Positions 23,674-36,863 are shown, numbered from the stretch's first letter. The stretch is DNA of 64,000 nt from Mercurialis annua (GCF_937616625.2 NC_065573.1:4665001-4729000), one strand, 5' to 3'. Numbers and translations: made by a program. Notes: generated by a model not told the origin, from the sequence alone.

Positions 23674-24043
23674 GCAATTGCGATTAAATAAATTAAGAGT
23701 ATCTTAATCTTAATTGAGTTAGTTTTATTTTCAGTTATTTTTATTACTTTGTGAATTTATTGTTATTGGATTTTACGTTTGGTTTTCTTGTTTTTGGTTT
23801 ACGCAGGGGTTTTGGTTAGTGTATGCCTAATATGCGACGAGCCAAACAACCTCTATAACCGTTTCAGTTAAACCTAACTTCCTTCAAAAGAAGTATCCGA
23901 AAAACAGCTTGGAAATCCAAAACAATGGAGGAAGAACGTAACCCTCCTTTGAACCTTGATGGGGTTAATCCGCCGGCACCACGTGACGATCTAGCTCTAA
24001 ATAGGACAAAGTAAAGGGAGTCGCTCATCCACAAAGACGTACC

Positions 24044-25087
24044 TTGGGAGAATTCTTCTTACCCAACGTGGACAACACCAACTACGGATGTTTCGCACCT
24101 CCGATCCTTGCTAACAACTTTGAAATCAAACCGGAAACAATTCAATTACTCGGGAGTCCTTGCCAATTTTATGGGTTGGATAGCGAGGATCCAAACGCTC
24201 ATCTCTCAAAGTTTATGGAGGTTTGCAACACATTAAAAATACATAATGTGACGGAGGATCAAATCAAGCTTCGTCTTTTCCCTTTCTCTTTGAGGGATAA
24301 GGCGAGGAATTGGATTCAATCACTTCTAAGCACCTCAATCACAACATGGAAACAATTGAGACAAACTTTTCTAAATAAATACTTCTATATCGGCAAAACA
24401 GCGAGGATGAAAAAGGAGATTATAGATTTTCTACAACTACATGGCGAATCTCTATATCAAGCTTGGGAACGCTTCAAAGAGCTTCAGAGAAATTGTCTGC
24501 ATCATCATATAGGTAGAGAACATCTCATCTCTATCTTATAAAACGGTACCAATGACCGTACACGGGCAACTATTGATGCGGCATCGGGAGGGTCACTAAT
24601 GAAGAAAACTTATGATGAGGCCAATAACTTGCTAGAAGAACTTGCTATGAATAGTTGTTCTTGGTCAACCGAGCGGCTGAGGCAACCACCTCAAAAGGGT
24701 GTAATGACCCTCGAGCAAACCAAGAGTTTGAAGTGATGAATGCCAAAAATGCGGCACTTCTAGCACAAGTCGAGATGTATAAACAACAAGCAAGTCAAAG
24801 GAACGCTCAACTTACGGTCGATCAAATGGGTTGTGCGACTTGTGATGGGCATGATCATTCGGGAATGGAGTGTCCCGTTCTACGTCAAAACTCAAATGAG
24901 CAAGTCAACTATGTTAGTGGACAAAGGCAAGACAACAACCCCTATTCCAATACCTATAATCCGGGGTGGAGGAATCATCCAAACTTTGCATGGAGAGACA
25001 ACTCGGGTCAAGCCAATGCCAACCCAATATATGGGAGGAGCAAATTTTCAAGCGGGGAACCGTGGTCAAGTTTCTTTTCTTTTGGGG
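24044..25087 (+). pseudogene. Athila-like gag, truncated
   Basis: The gag core is clear: GCFAPPILANNFEIKPETIQ, GLDSEDPNAHLSKFMEVCNT, LRLFPFSLRDKARNWIQSL and YQAWERFKELQRNCLHHHI. A TAA at 24539-24541 interrupts it where the family has a Tyr before NG; the frame then resumes (IDAASGGSLMKKTYDEANNL). Downstream comes the zinc-knuckle-like region (CATCDGHDHSGMECP) and the family motif NPYSNTYNPGWRNHPNFAWR. Similarity ends near 25087, with no protease or pol and no 3' LTR. Upstream of 24044 the frame is also shifted. The element is a dead 5' fragment. Confidence 0.85.
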
Positions 25088-25726
25088 CACCAAAAGACTT
25101 TGGCAGTTGGTGCAGGGAGGTGAGGCATGATGCACCCCCCCTAAAGAGTCCATAGGTAGGGTGTGGCTGCTTTGTTGAGCCGCGCTACGGAATCGAGAGC
25201 TCCAAGTGGGCCATTTTTTATAAGCAGAACTGGCGATGCGGGATAAACCGGAAGCTGAATTACGGTGCCTAACTATGAATCAATTTTCTTTTTAAATAAT
25301 TTAATTTTTTTTAAAGCTGAAGGACTTATTTATATTTTTACAAATAAGAAAAAACATGATTGACAGTGGGGGTTTTAAATATTGAATACGGGAAGAAAAA
25401 TTGGTGAAGACCCTAGTGCAAGAGAGGGGGGAGGTGCTTAGAAGGAGTGTGGCTGCAGACAAAACAGAAAGGACATACCTCAAGATTTGACGTTTTGACA
25501 AGATTAAACATTGCACCATTAACTAAATAATTAAATATTTAATATTTTTTTTATCAAAAAATATTTAATATATAGCATTAACCATTTATCACTCTCTCGC
25601 TGGTTTGATCACCTTTTGAAGACATGTTACCCTTTCCTTGAAATTTCTCGTTCTTTCATAAATCAAGAAGAGAAGTGTTCAAAATCTTCTCCATTTTCAA
25701 TCTTCTCTTTAACGTTCTATCTTTCT
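25088..25726. other. Spacer between Athila fragment and CRF pseudogene
   Basis: No gene recognised. The right half should be the upstream region of the CRF pseudogene. Confidence 0.5.
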
Positions 25727-25735
25727 TTATATCCC
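25727..25735 (+). promoter_or_regulatory. Possible TATA box of the CRF pseudogene
   Basis: TTTATATCC lies 155 bp before the inferred start codon at 25890, within pyrimidine-rich leader-like DNA. The position is plausible but the sequence is a weak match. Confidence 0.3.
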
Positions 25736-25889
25736 CGCCCTGTATGTCTCGTCTCCTTGCCTTTTTAATTTTTATTTATTCTCCCTTGTGCCTGTCAGAA
25801 TCTTTTGGGTTTTGTATTTAACTGCTCTTCTTACACTTTCAGTGTCAAACTTAAACAACCCAGAAAACCAGAAACCCCCCCTGAAGAAA

Positions 25890-26798
25890 ATGACTCGAAT
25901 CAAGTTTAGCGAGCACAATAATCAAACCAAGCCCATTAGATATGCTACCGACTCCTCTAACAACGAAGAATCAGATAATGAAATCTTTAAGTCGCGACGG
26001 AGAGTCAAAAAATTTGTAAACGAAATTATCATAGAACCCTCTTCTTCGTGCTCTATTTGAAATGACGGAGTTTTGAAAAGCAATTACAGGGTGTGACAAA
26101 AGAATGGAAGGAGAAAAAGTGTTGCAAGGAGATCATTTCTGGCGAGTGTTATCCCGCTGAAGAAGAACAGTACTACAGTAGGTAAAAAGTTTAGAGGTGT
26201 CAGACAAAGGCCTTGGGGAAAATGGGCGGCGGAGATTAGAGACCCTTTGAGACGTGTACGGTTATGGTTAGGTACTTACAATACTACTGAGGAAGCTGCT
26301 ATGGATTATGAGAACGCGGCTATTCAGTTTCATGGAGCAGACGCGCTCACAAACTTCTTCACTCCCCCAGCCAAATATTCAAAAGCCACTAACTCCGGCT
26401 ATGAGTCTCAAAAAGTTATTTCTACGGCGTTCATTCTCTGTTTTCCGACAACGTCATCCAGCAAAGAGGTTGAATCACAAAGTGCAGCCATTTCCGGTAA
26501 AGAAATAACTGAAAGCCGTGAAATCAAAGAGCAGTCGAGTGTGTCGGATAATTTTTTGGACTTTCTGAAATGTTCTTCAATGTTTCCTTATAATTTTTTC
26601 TACTTTTAAAGTTCTATGAGTGATTATTTTGAGGAAACAAGCTTGATACCAGACTGTTTTCTAAAAGATCGTATTGGCGATAATTTTCTTGATTGTAGCG
26701 TTGATTTCAATTCCGGTTTCTCTACTAGGAGTTACTACGATGACCATTTCCAAGATATTGGAGATTTATTCGGGTCTGAGCCACTCATTACTATTTAA
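25890..26798 (+). pseudogene. AP2/ERF transcription factor pseudogene, cytokinin response factor type
   Basis: One reading frame of 303 codons runs from ATG 25890 (MTRIKFSEHNNQTKPIR) to TAA 26796. Its only breaks are in-frame stops: TGA 26058-26060 (codon 57), TGA 26094-26096 (codon 69) and TAA 26607-26609 (codon 240). Domains in order: the CRF domain (KFSEH..TKPIR, ATDSS, RRRVKKFVNEI at codons 1-50), a basic linker ([11 protein letters not shown]), an intact AP2 domain at about codons 98-156 ([20 protein letters not shown] ... [12 protein letters not shown] ... GADALTNF), and the CRF C-terminal motif (DDHFQDIGDLFGSEPL). CRFs are nuclear single-exon ERF factors acting in cytokinin response, and the length fits. 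The stretch between TKPIR and ATDSS is shorter than usual. With the AP2 domain unchanged, decay looks recent; readthrough or strain-specific stops cannot be excluded. Confidence 0.9.
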
Positions 26799-28091
26799 GA
26801 ATATATTTGTACTAGTTTCTATATGACCAGCAATTTAGTCTTAAGCCGGGAAAGTTTTGTATCTGAAAATGAATTATATCAGATCTATTTTAGATTCACT
26901 TTTTATTTGTTTGTTTTATGATTGTATGGAAATGAGCATTTTGAGTAATTAATTATAATTAAAAAAGAACAAAGGATCACTTTACCCCTTCAACTTGGTA
27001 TAAAGTATCAAAAACGTCCAAATTAGAAAAACAAGATCACTTTTATTCTAAACTTTGTAAAACCAGTTCAAAAACACCTCTATGCTGACGTGACACCTTA
27101 ATTGAAATGAGAGATTTTAAATTTTAAATAATTAACTCTAATTTAATTTAGTTAACTCTAATAATTAATATAATTTAACGAAATATTTAATCTAAAAATT
27201 CATCGGGTTTTTTTTACACGACCACCACCACTGTCCCTCTTCCTCCACTCGCCGAAACCCATCAATAATCGCCCAAAACACCAGCCACTGATTTGTCTGC
27301 TTTGAGAGACGAACCCAGATCTGAATTCGAGACGACGATGAGCATTTGCCGATGAAGAATTCTGACAGTTGCTCATCAGATTAAAAATATTAATTTTTTT
27401 TTGCAAAAAGTACAAAAAGGTTCTTTTTATTTTTAGTTAATATAAATTTAATATGTAAAGTCTTAAAAAAATAAATTGTTTTTTCAATTATTATGGATTA
27501 ATTTGCAAAATTTGAAAAAGGACCATTTTAATCTTTTTTCCATTAAAAACCACCTTGGGAGAAAAACCACTATCAATACCGGATAGTGTATCTCACTCTC
27601 TTGGGGGAGAGTGGGAAGAGAGGTTTTGTACCAAATTTGATAAGTTCAGGGTAAAAGTGAATGCAGCAATAATTTGTTTGGCAAAAAAAATTGTGTAAAA
27701 AGGTTTTCATACTAAGAGTTCTTTGAGTATAAAATCTGTATGAAAAAAAGGTGTTATGGAGAAAGTCTTATCTTATGGTCGTGAGAAGAGGTCTTATTTA
27801 AAAAAAATTATTTCAGCAATATTTCAGCATAAGATGTTGAATTGCATCTAGGAAACTTTGTCTTTGCCCCCTTTTCATGGTGCAATAAGGTGTCCATGAT
27901 AATTTGATATGATTTTCAGCCATACAAGGATGCCCCTATATGATGGAGATATTTTGCCCCAATAGTATGGAAAAGTTTCAGAAGATTCCAAAATTTATTG
28001 AAATTCCCCTATGTATTGTGTTTCAAGAAGAGGATAACATGTTTAAGCCATGAAACTAATAGCAGTAATTTTCATGTGAGCGAACTTTTTA
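26799..28091. other. Intergenic, no recognised gene
   Basis: AT-rich DNA downstream of the CRF pseudogene. Reading frames are short and without domain. The 3' processing region of the pseudogene should lie in the first 200 bp. Confidence 0.5.
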
Positions 28092-28385
28092 TTAGTACGC
28101 TCTGATTTTTTCTTGAGCGGCCATTATAGGTTTTCAACTCAGCGAGATTTTCTCTAAGTATTGCTCGAGCCGCCCTTTACGGGTTTTCAACTCGACAAGC
28201 TCTCTTTTATTGTGCTCTAATTTGAGTTGCCTTTTACAGATTTTCAACTCAGCGAGTTTTGCTCTAATTTTTGCCAGAGACGCCTTTTGCGGGTTTTCAA
28301 CTCGACGAGCTCTTTTTTAAAACCTCTAATTTTTGCCTGAGCCGTCCTTTGCGGATTTTCAACTCGGCGAGCTTTTTATTTTTGT
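28092..28385. repeat. Tandem repeat, about 60-bp unit
   Basis: Five degenerate units end in GGGTTTTCAACTCGACGAGCT or variants (28131, 28189, 28232, 28294, 28356), each preceded by GAGCCGCCTTT-like text. Neighbouring sequence suggests an LTR context, but the family is not clear. Confidence 0.8.
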
Positions 28386-28740
28386 TTTTCAATTTTGTTT
28401 TTGTTTTTGCATCTTCTACCTCTCATGTTATGCATCATTATTTGACCTCTCATGCTTACAATTGATGGTTGTATTTCATTTCAGTGTTCGTTTTAATTGT
28501 TTCCCATTAATAATCAAATTGCAATAAAAAATGTTTTGACCAGTGGTTTATCATGGATGATTTGTTTGGATAATGATGTGAGTTTGACAAAAAAAATGGC
28601 TTATGTAGTCGTATAGAGAGATTTTAAATGGATAAACGTAATAAATTATTCATATGGACAACTTGAGCTATCTTTTGGTGGTTGAAATGATTTTTCGTGG
28701 CTGTAAATTATAGTTTGAACCCGAGAATTTTGTTCTCAAG

Positions 28741-28793
28741 TGCCTACGTACCTGTGAGACAAGATCAAAGTCCACATAGTTTGCGATGCTTAG
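28741..28793. other. Tat/Ogre LTR-like motif (CCTACGTACC ... GATCAAAGTC)
   Basis: GCCTACGTACCTGTGAGAC, then GATCAAAGTCCACATAGTT. The same bipartite motif, same orientation, recurs inside the LTR at 59546-59583 and 59943-59980. It is a recurrent motif of plant Tat-group LTRs. This suggests that 28.6-29.2 kb is an LTR piece, possibly the partner of 58822-60300. Confidence 0.5.
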
Positions 28794-29046
28794 TTTGTAT
28801 TAGAAGCATGCAAGGTTTCACAAATATAAAAAACGAATGAAGAAAAGTATCATTTGATAAACATATAGATCCACTCTTAAACATAATATCTTTGGAATTC
28901 ATTTGTCTTGACTGAATTGCCAACCATTATGTCTATATCAGCTAAGATCAGAGATTGATTCAAATATACCTTTTTACCATATACACATTATTGAGTCATA
29001 GTGTTCATAATTCTTGTAATAAGAGTAGCTCTTTCATGGCCTTATT

Positions 29047-29113
29047 TCAATTTTTCTTTTCTTTTCTCTTTTCTCTCTTTTTTTCTTTTTTTTTCCTCTT
29101 TTTTCCTTTTTAA
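29047..29113. repeat. Polypyrimidine tract
   Basis: About 65 bp of T and C only, apart from the ends. It could be low-complexity sequence or a complement of a polypurine tract; nothing around it settles this. Confidence 0.8.
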
Positions 29114-31599
29114 TTGGCCTCCCTTAATAAAGCATCTCTAAAATCTTATCACGACTCTTATTGATGTAAGATATTGTCCCTGACTTTTCATATTCATGTC
29201 AGGTATAAGAGGAAGAATTTATCTGATGCGAAAGGATTTGTCACTCTGAAATTTTGCTAATATAATTTTATTTGAATTCGGTTACGATGCATTGAAAGCT
29301 TCTTAGATGACGTCAAATAGACCTCCCTTGACTTTAATTTAGCTACGATGCCTTGAAATATAGAACAACATAATTTTTTCTTGATAAACCGCCCCCATAT
29401 TTAAAATCTGAATGGAATTAACTTTTACCCGAATCCTCTTTAGTAAATATAATTATTTTAAGGAACCTGCTACTTTTAAAGGGCTTCAAGTTGTTCTGTC
29501 AATTTTCTGAATTTCAAGCAGAACCTTATTTTTTTACTTCTTCATATAGAGACTTAATCAATTTGTTTATCAAAATTAGTTTTTATTCATTCATTCCCAA
29601 TATTTATTTGACCATGCATGTTTCAAGATATGAATATAAAAATATGGTGCAAAAGGTATAGTGAAAAGAAAGGAAATTATGTTTTGACAAAATTTCATTT
29701 TATTAAATTTGATAAATTGATTGGAAAGATTTGTGGCAGTTAAAATGAACATGAAAAATTATTTTGAGCTATCAATTGGTAAGTAGTATTTCTTAATTGT
29801 TAAGATCGTGTTTGTCACGACCCAAAATATTGAGCCGTGACCGGCGCTAAGGCATGAGAGTGTTAGCTCCGAAACCCGTAATAGCCTAAAATAACTCAAA
29901 ATATTTCCGCAAATAATGCAACACATACGTAATCGGAAGCAAACATATATACTGTAACGACCCAAAATCTCGAGTCGAGACCGTCGCTAGGGAATGGGAG
30001 TGGTAGCTCCGTAACCCGTAGCAAGCCTGAAAACATTGAAAACATTTCGCTTTCAAATCAAACATTCATTCATAAAACTGTTTTATAATACTATAACCTC
30101 ATTGAAAATAAACATTAGAGTGAAAATACTTAATACATAAACATTAAAATACTAGTCTACTGCAGACTTCTAGAATAAAAATCTTCTTTTCATATCTTGA
30201 ATAAAATGACTCTCGAGGAAATAAAACTTCGAAAGTTTTCATCGGATCATCATTTAGTTTCCTGTAAAATTGGATGGACAACGGGGTCAGTATAAAACTG
30301 AGTGAATTCAGAATATTATTAATAAATATTACATAAAGGGTAAAACACTTTGAAACCACTTTATGTAAAATATACTCTTTTGAAATCATTTTCAATACTC
30401 TTTTCAATTGAATTCAACATCTACACTCTTTTCAAATACCTTGAAAATATTTATAGAAAATATTTTTAAACTCAATAGAATCTTAATTAATCTATAACAT
30501 TAATATTATAGAAAATCACTTATAAGCACGTTAAATTATTAAAAAAAAACATAGAAGGCATACCAAATATGCTCAACATCTCTAAAACCTATAATCACAT
30601 GAACATCATATCAACAATTGTGATATCCATCTCTGTAGTAATTCACCAAGCCCTAGTTCTGTAACCAAGAACACAACACTTGCTTACTGTCACGATCCAA
30701 ATTTATGAGTCGCGACCGGCGCTAGGGAATGGGGTGGTAGCTCCGAAACCCGTAGCAAGTCTAAAATCCTGTGTAAATTTTTTTCAAGTCAAATCATGTT
30801 TCACATATCAAAATACATGTGACCCCATATTACAAAATATCAGAGTTAAAATGCGCTATACAAATACATAGACAAAAACAATCTAGACTACTGCGGACCG
30901 CTTGAATGAAAACCTTCTTTTTCTACTTGAACAAATCACTTCCGAGAATTAGACCTTCAGAAGATTGACTCTCCATTTCACGACCCAAAATCGGGGGTCG
31001 CGACCGGCGCTAGGGAATGGGAGTGGTAGCTCCGAAACCCGTAGCAAGCCTAGAAATCACTATAAATTTTTCGCGAAACATTCAAAAAACATTTTTATAA
31101 AACTTCTTTAAACAATACAAAACGATCTTTAGAAATCAGGGTCTTACAAAGCGATATCTCATATCAAGCAATGCCTTGTTTCTCACATATATACAAACGG
31201 TTTAAAAACGCAGTCTAAAATCTTTATACATGTCAGAGTATAAACAAAATATTTAAAACCGTTTGACAAAACATAATTACATTCTAGGACTCGACTAATG
31301 CAACACTACTGATTTATTCCTTCTTTTGTACTCACGGACTTCTGGAACAAGGATAGAAGTCTGTTACATCCGATACTATACACCTGAAACATAACACTAT
31401 TGGGAGGTCAGACAACGCTGAGTGAGTTCGCATTTACTTAAGATATTATTAATATATATTACATAAACATATGTTAGAACAAACAACAATATTTGATCCG
31501 ATGAAACCCTAATCTTAATCATAGGGGAAACCACCTGAACTTCCTTTTTAAATTACTTGTACTGTTTATTTTGTCTCAAATCGAATCGTTCAATGTGGT

Positions 31600-31771
31600 A
31601 CGGTCCCGAGATAGTTCAACCGAGTTACCCCTACCACGTGGCATAGTCCTGAGATAGTTCAATCGAGTTACTCATGCCACACTTAATCCCAAGTTGTGAG
31701 TCCCGAGATAGTTCAACCGAGTTACTCACCAGATACAGGTCCCGAGATAGTTCAACCGAGTTACCTTGTAT
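31600..31771. repeat. GTCCCGAGATAGTTCAACCG repeats in LTR d
   Basis: Four copies of TCCCGAGATAGTTCAACCGA plus GTTAC, separated by 20-30 bp of variable sequence. Related arrays occur in LTR c (34702-34865), f (56941-57109), a (49140-49265) and g (62258-62377). Confidence 0.9.
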
Positions 31772-33387
31772 CTGCTAAACATAATCCTCCTTCGATTCCA
31801 TCATCAAACCGTACGAGTAAGGATCAAAATAAATTACATATAGGCACAACTACCTAGACTCGACCAACAGCGGTGATCACACAGTTCTATTGACGCCCAA
31901 GAGGTAGCTCGTTTCCTCGGATCATTAAAGCAAACATCATAATTTACAAATAACAACAATATGTCAAATAATGCATCCAAGCGATATTATGAACAAAGTA
32001 TTCACATGAATTACCCAAGTAATAATGTATATGCAATGCAATTAATGAATTACCACACAATTAACAACTTATAGTAATAATATACGAAAGTAAATTGCAA
32101 AACTCACAAATTGCTATCCAAAGACTTTGGTCCTAGCAAAGCGATGTCGCGTTCTTTACATTCCGCGTCCCCTTGATAATCGCCTCGTCGAGTCTATGAA
32201 AATACGATAATAAATCGTAATTAAAATGGATCCTAATCTAAGGTGTTCTATCTATAGAATACTTAGCGAATAAATCAATTTATGTTGCCTCGTAATAAAT
32301 TGATAACGTTTTAAAATTATAATCCCATTTAATAAATAACATTAGTCCAAATGTTATTTATTAGCTATCCAATTTAGCTAAATTAAATTAATTATCGAGT
32401 TAAATCGATAATTAATTTAATAAGTCACTTTTCTATAATTTATAATTTATCTGAGCTCAAAACGTCAATTTATAATTCAAATAATTAACGACTTTACATT
32501 TCGTTAATTAAAACTAGTTTTTCCAAAACTAGTTAACTAGCCGAATTTGGGCTATTAAAACGTTTATTTAAAACGACCCCACTCCCAAACAAACTCGACA
32601 TTCTTTTAGTTCGTAATCTCTTCTTCAACTTTTGTTTAGATTCTAATGTGAAATTATCATCCTAAGATGTCGGAAATTGGTCCCGAAGTCGACTCCTTAA
32701 AATTGACAGCTTTGGCCTGCAAAATAGTTTACTATAGCTGCTGTTTCGGGCTTAGAAACAGTGCGCGTAAACTGATCATTACTCAAAAAAAAATTGACAT
32801 TCCTATAGTCCACAACGTCCTCTACAACTTTCATTTAGATGTCGGACTCAAAATAAAACCCGCAGATGTCGGAAACTAGCCTTGAAGTTGCTACCTCGGG
32901 CTGTTTTATTGACAGCAGAACAGCCCTATGGGCTGCTGTTTACAGCCAAATTTGCAGCTGTCTGGACACTATTGTGGCAGAAGCTCTCTCATACTCTCGT
33001 TCTTTGTTCCGTAACGAACAAAACGACGCCAAAATCGACTCATTCCGACATTTCGTTAATCCGCAATTGAATTTCAAAGTTCGCTCCTAATTATACTTTT
33101 ATAACAATCAAAACAGATTTTGACTTGTTCAAACCACAACTAATTCGTTTTTAATCCGTTCTTTCAGAATTTATTCTCCTTTAAACTTCGATACTTAATA
33201 CGTCCTAATTCCGTCAATCCATTTTACACAACCTACACTTTAACTTATAACACCAATCAATTTTTCTATCGAATTAAAGCGTTGCTAACTATCGCCGCTT
33301 AACCGTCAAACTTACGTTTTTAACTCAAGTTTTTAAACCTTTCGAACGGGGGCCGGGTTAATGTCGAGTTCACGTCTTCCTCGAAGA

Positions 33388-33503
33388 CCGAGGGCTGCAA
33401 TGGAAGCCCTCAAAGGAGCTGCCTAGCTGCTGCTCTCGGAAGCAGAATTATGCTCGAGAGAGCAGAATAGGCTGCTTTTGGTGAGCAGCAATTGCTGCTC
33501 ACC
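33388..33503. repeat. Palindrome array in LTR d (TGCTC/GAGCA type)
   Basis: Several inverted repeats lie together: GAGGGCT/AGCCCTC (33400-33420 area), CTGCT..AGCAG pairs, and a perfect 24-bp palindrome with arms GGTGAGCAGCAA and its complement at 33480-33503. It occupies the same place in the LTR, inside the intron-like interval, as the CACG-AA-CGTG arrays of other copies. Confidence 0.8.
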
Positions 33504-34701
33504 GGAACTAACTCCGGCCACCGGAATTCCTTTTTGACACACACCTAAATTCAGCCATCACTCCATCCCTTTCTTTGCTCAATTTCACAACAAAATCGAC
33601 TCTCAAACTCACCAAAATCACAAAGCAAACATCAATTTCTATAGTTTAAACTTAAACATCAATTTTCCATAAAACCTAACCATTTTCAATTCAATAAATC
33701 TTGAATTTAAACCAACTAAAGCTTGAATTTAAAGGGCTAGTAGATTTACCTTTTAGCAACAAATGATTTGCCTTCAAAATTTGTAAGCTTTGGTGAGAAT
33801 TTGGTGGAGGTGGGAGTGAGAGTGTTGCATCGGCCATGGAGGCTTCTAGGTGAGGGTGAGGAGTTCTTTTTGTTGGCTTATCAAAATGAAAATGATAATG
33901 ATTCTAGTGCTCTTTGTAGTGGGCACTTTAGTGGCAAAAATACAAAATTAACTCAACAACTTTCCTTTGCAATTTAGTCCAATTCCGTAACTAACGTCGC
34001 GTCCAATTTTAATACGACTTCGGAATTCAATAAAAATTTCACGATCACTTTTTAATACTATTTTATGGACGATGTCATATAAATTATTAACTTGGGACTA
34101 AATTCTTATTTTTATTTTTAAATTATCTTTAATTATTAATTAGTCCCGCTAATAACCGCTTCTAGCGAAATAATAATTTTCCAATTAAATTATTATTTCT
34201 CGACCAATTCAATTCATTTATTCTCACCATACTTCTTGACTTGAATCTCATTTCTGACCTACTTGACATAATTTTTTAATTTAGGCTTCGTGACACAAAC
34301 TAACTCCTTAAAAAGTTTACGGGTTATTACACTCTAAATCATATCATGCTATCCCTGAAAAATGGGAGGAGCAACGGAGTCAGTATAAAACTGAGTGAAT
34401 TCACCAAAATTACATGCAATATCACATAAAGGGTTACAACCGTTGAAAAACCATCTTTATATAGAAAATATTGTTTTCAAATCATACTATATATATATTC
34501 TTGATTTAACTTCAATATTATTCATAAACGTTTCATAGTATCTCTATCTTTGTTTTTTTTTTTTATAATTTATTGTGTTTTTCTTTTCTCATTTTGTTAC
34601 TTTAGATTTTGACCGAATTCTAATTTTTAGTTTATATCATCATAATTTTAGGTCGAATTAAATTCTTGACAAGTCGCTTGTGACCTGATCCTTATGACTG
34701 G

Positions 34702-34865
34702 GTCCCGAGATAGTTCAACCGAATTACCCATAACCATGTGGCACAGTCCCGAGATAGTTCGACCGAGTTACTCATGCCACTGCTTAATCCCAAGTTGTGA
34801 GTCCCGAGATAGTTCAACTGAGTTACTCACCAGACACAGGTCCCGAGATAGTTCAACCGAGTTCA
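34702..34865. repeat. GTCCCGAGATAGTTC repeats in LTR c
   Basis: Four units of TCCCGAGATAGTTC(A/G)ACCGA with variable spacers, plus another related unit near 35070. Confidence 0.85.
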
Positions 34866-36863
34866 ACCTCGTGTCTGTATTCGGACTCTGCACCCTGCAA
34901 GTCTTTTGAACTTAACTGTCGATTCATATAATTCCTATTGACATTTAATATGAATGTTTGTTCACATTGCGTCTCGATCTTGTTTCGTATTGATTCTCGA
35001 TGTATCGTACTTACTTTTTATTTCGTACGAGTCCCGAGGATTATCATCGAGAATGGATGAAATACAGGTCCCGAGATAATTCTACCGAGTTCCACCTTGT
35101 ATCTTAGTTTTTATTATTGAATATGTCACAATACATTTTTCTTATCTCATGTATTAATCATTTTGATGATTTCTGTTGGGTTTTCTTGATTTATGGACCA
35201 TAACATGCACAATACAATCTAAAAGCATACATTTATAACACACGCACGATAGGGTATTGATTATGTTTAAAAATACATATAGGAACGTACTATGTTCTTT
35301 TATAAATATTCGAATAATAGTACAAATAGGAATGTACTATACTTTGGTTATTAGTATTTGGTTCAATGCTTGTATTTTATTCGATATTCGATTCGTATAA
35401 CATTACTTTATACCCCTCCCCGGTGTTTAAGCATATATATTCTTTTCATTTATTTATGTTATTGTCAAAATAGCCCCGTACGATAAAACATCATTTTCGA
35501 AACATACATACGTATACATTTAAAAAACACATACATTTCAAATATATAAATATTCATATAGCCTTTCGTATTAAAATATGTGGCTTTATGAATATTGACG
35601 AGTAATTTAAAGTGTACTCACCACTTGCTATCCAAATTCTTCAAATAAGCATGACGATATCTCGATCCGTTTGCCTCAAGCCTCGTCGATAGTCGCTCGT
35701 CAAATCTACGCAAATATAATAATAGCAAGAATTAATAAAATTGTAGCTATTATTAACTTATCCAAAATTATGTTTCTAGCCGACTTCAGATATTGAAAAC
35801 GCTTACTTAAAATAGTCCTACCCCTAAACAAAATTAACATTCTTAAATTTTAGAACGTCGCCTACAATTTTTGTGTAGGTCTCGGACCATGAAACGCACC
35901 CGAAGGTGTCGAAAATCAGCTCGGAAGTTATTTCCTTGGAGTTGTTTACAAGTGCAGGGCAGATTGCACAACTAAATGTTCTGTCCAAAATGAACATCGT
36001 AGAGTCCAATTTAATAGAAACTCAAACTTAGAAAATTATAGTTAACATCCTAAAATTTCCGTATCAACAAACGGAACTTGATTTGGACTTATACAGCCCG
36101 CAATATCGCCTTTGCAATATCGCTGTTTCGCAAGACATTTTCTGCAAAACGTCAATTTGTTTACATCGACTAAATATTACGCAATAAGGGTAACATATCG
36201 ATACCACATTCTAACAACAACACAATCCAGCCCCTATACACCTCCTAATTATATACAATTCAAGACTTAAACATCACCAAATTCGTTTGAACACGAATTA
36301 CTCAATTTGGCCATATTATTCCTACACTTTCCAACCAACATTAATCAATCTAAAACAAATCATATTCAGCTCTAATTATCTTATGAACAAGGCATGAATC
36401 AACACTTAAGTCTCACATCTTGTAATACCCCAAAATAGTTAATTAGCTAATTGGACCACGTGTCCAGTTTTGAGTCGCAGAAGTGGTGAAATTGGAAAGT
36501 TTTCCGATAAATAAGTTTTAGCAGGTCGGTTTTAGAAAAGGTTATTATGGAGAAAACTTATATTATATTTCAATTCTAAAGTTAGAATTGGAATTAAATG
36601 GAAAAATGGCGAGAAAAGTTCAAAAATAGGTATAGGGACCAAAGTGGTAATTTAGCCACTTTACGTCGAAAATAGAAATATTGGATTTTGACGGGAAAGT
36701 GTTAATATCGGGCTTTGTATTATTTATAGGATATAAATAATACGTATAAGTCATAATAAAAGAAGTTAACGATTTAGCTATGGACTAAATCGTACGATTA
36801 AAATTTTAAAGGATAAATGATAGGAAACAAAAAGAACAAGGATCAAAGTGAGCTCTTAACCAC

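Larger units (their letters stand above)
30976..34331 (-). mobile_element. Solo LTR 'd', minus strand, TSD CTCCA/CTCTA, nested in c
   Basis: It begins TTTCACGACCC (30976; the usual TG is changed to TT) and ends ACGGGTTATTACA (34331). The flanks CTCCA (30971-30975) and CTCTA (34332-34336) differ by one base. The uninterrupted equivalent near 57485-57500 reads through this point, which confirms the insertion site. Length is 3,356 bp. Donor-like AAAAG|GTAAATC at 33749, acceptor-like GTTTCAG at 31384, and the shared GTGATCAC at 31873-31880 are present. Confidence 0.9.

Noticed and set aside
32667..33090. Plus-strand frames in LTR d (MSEIGPEVDSLKL and similar)
   Set aside because: Similar sequence in c and f is interrupted; part of LTR body without coding conservation.
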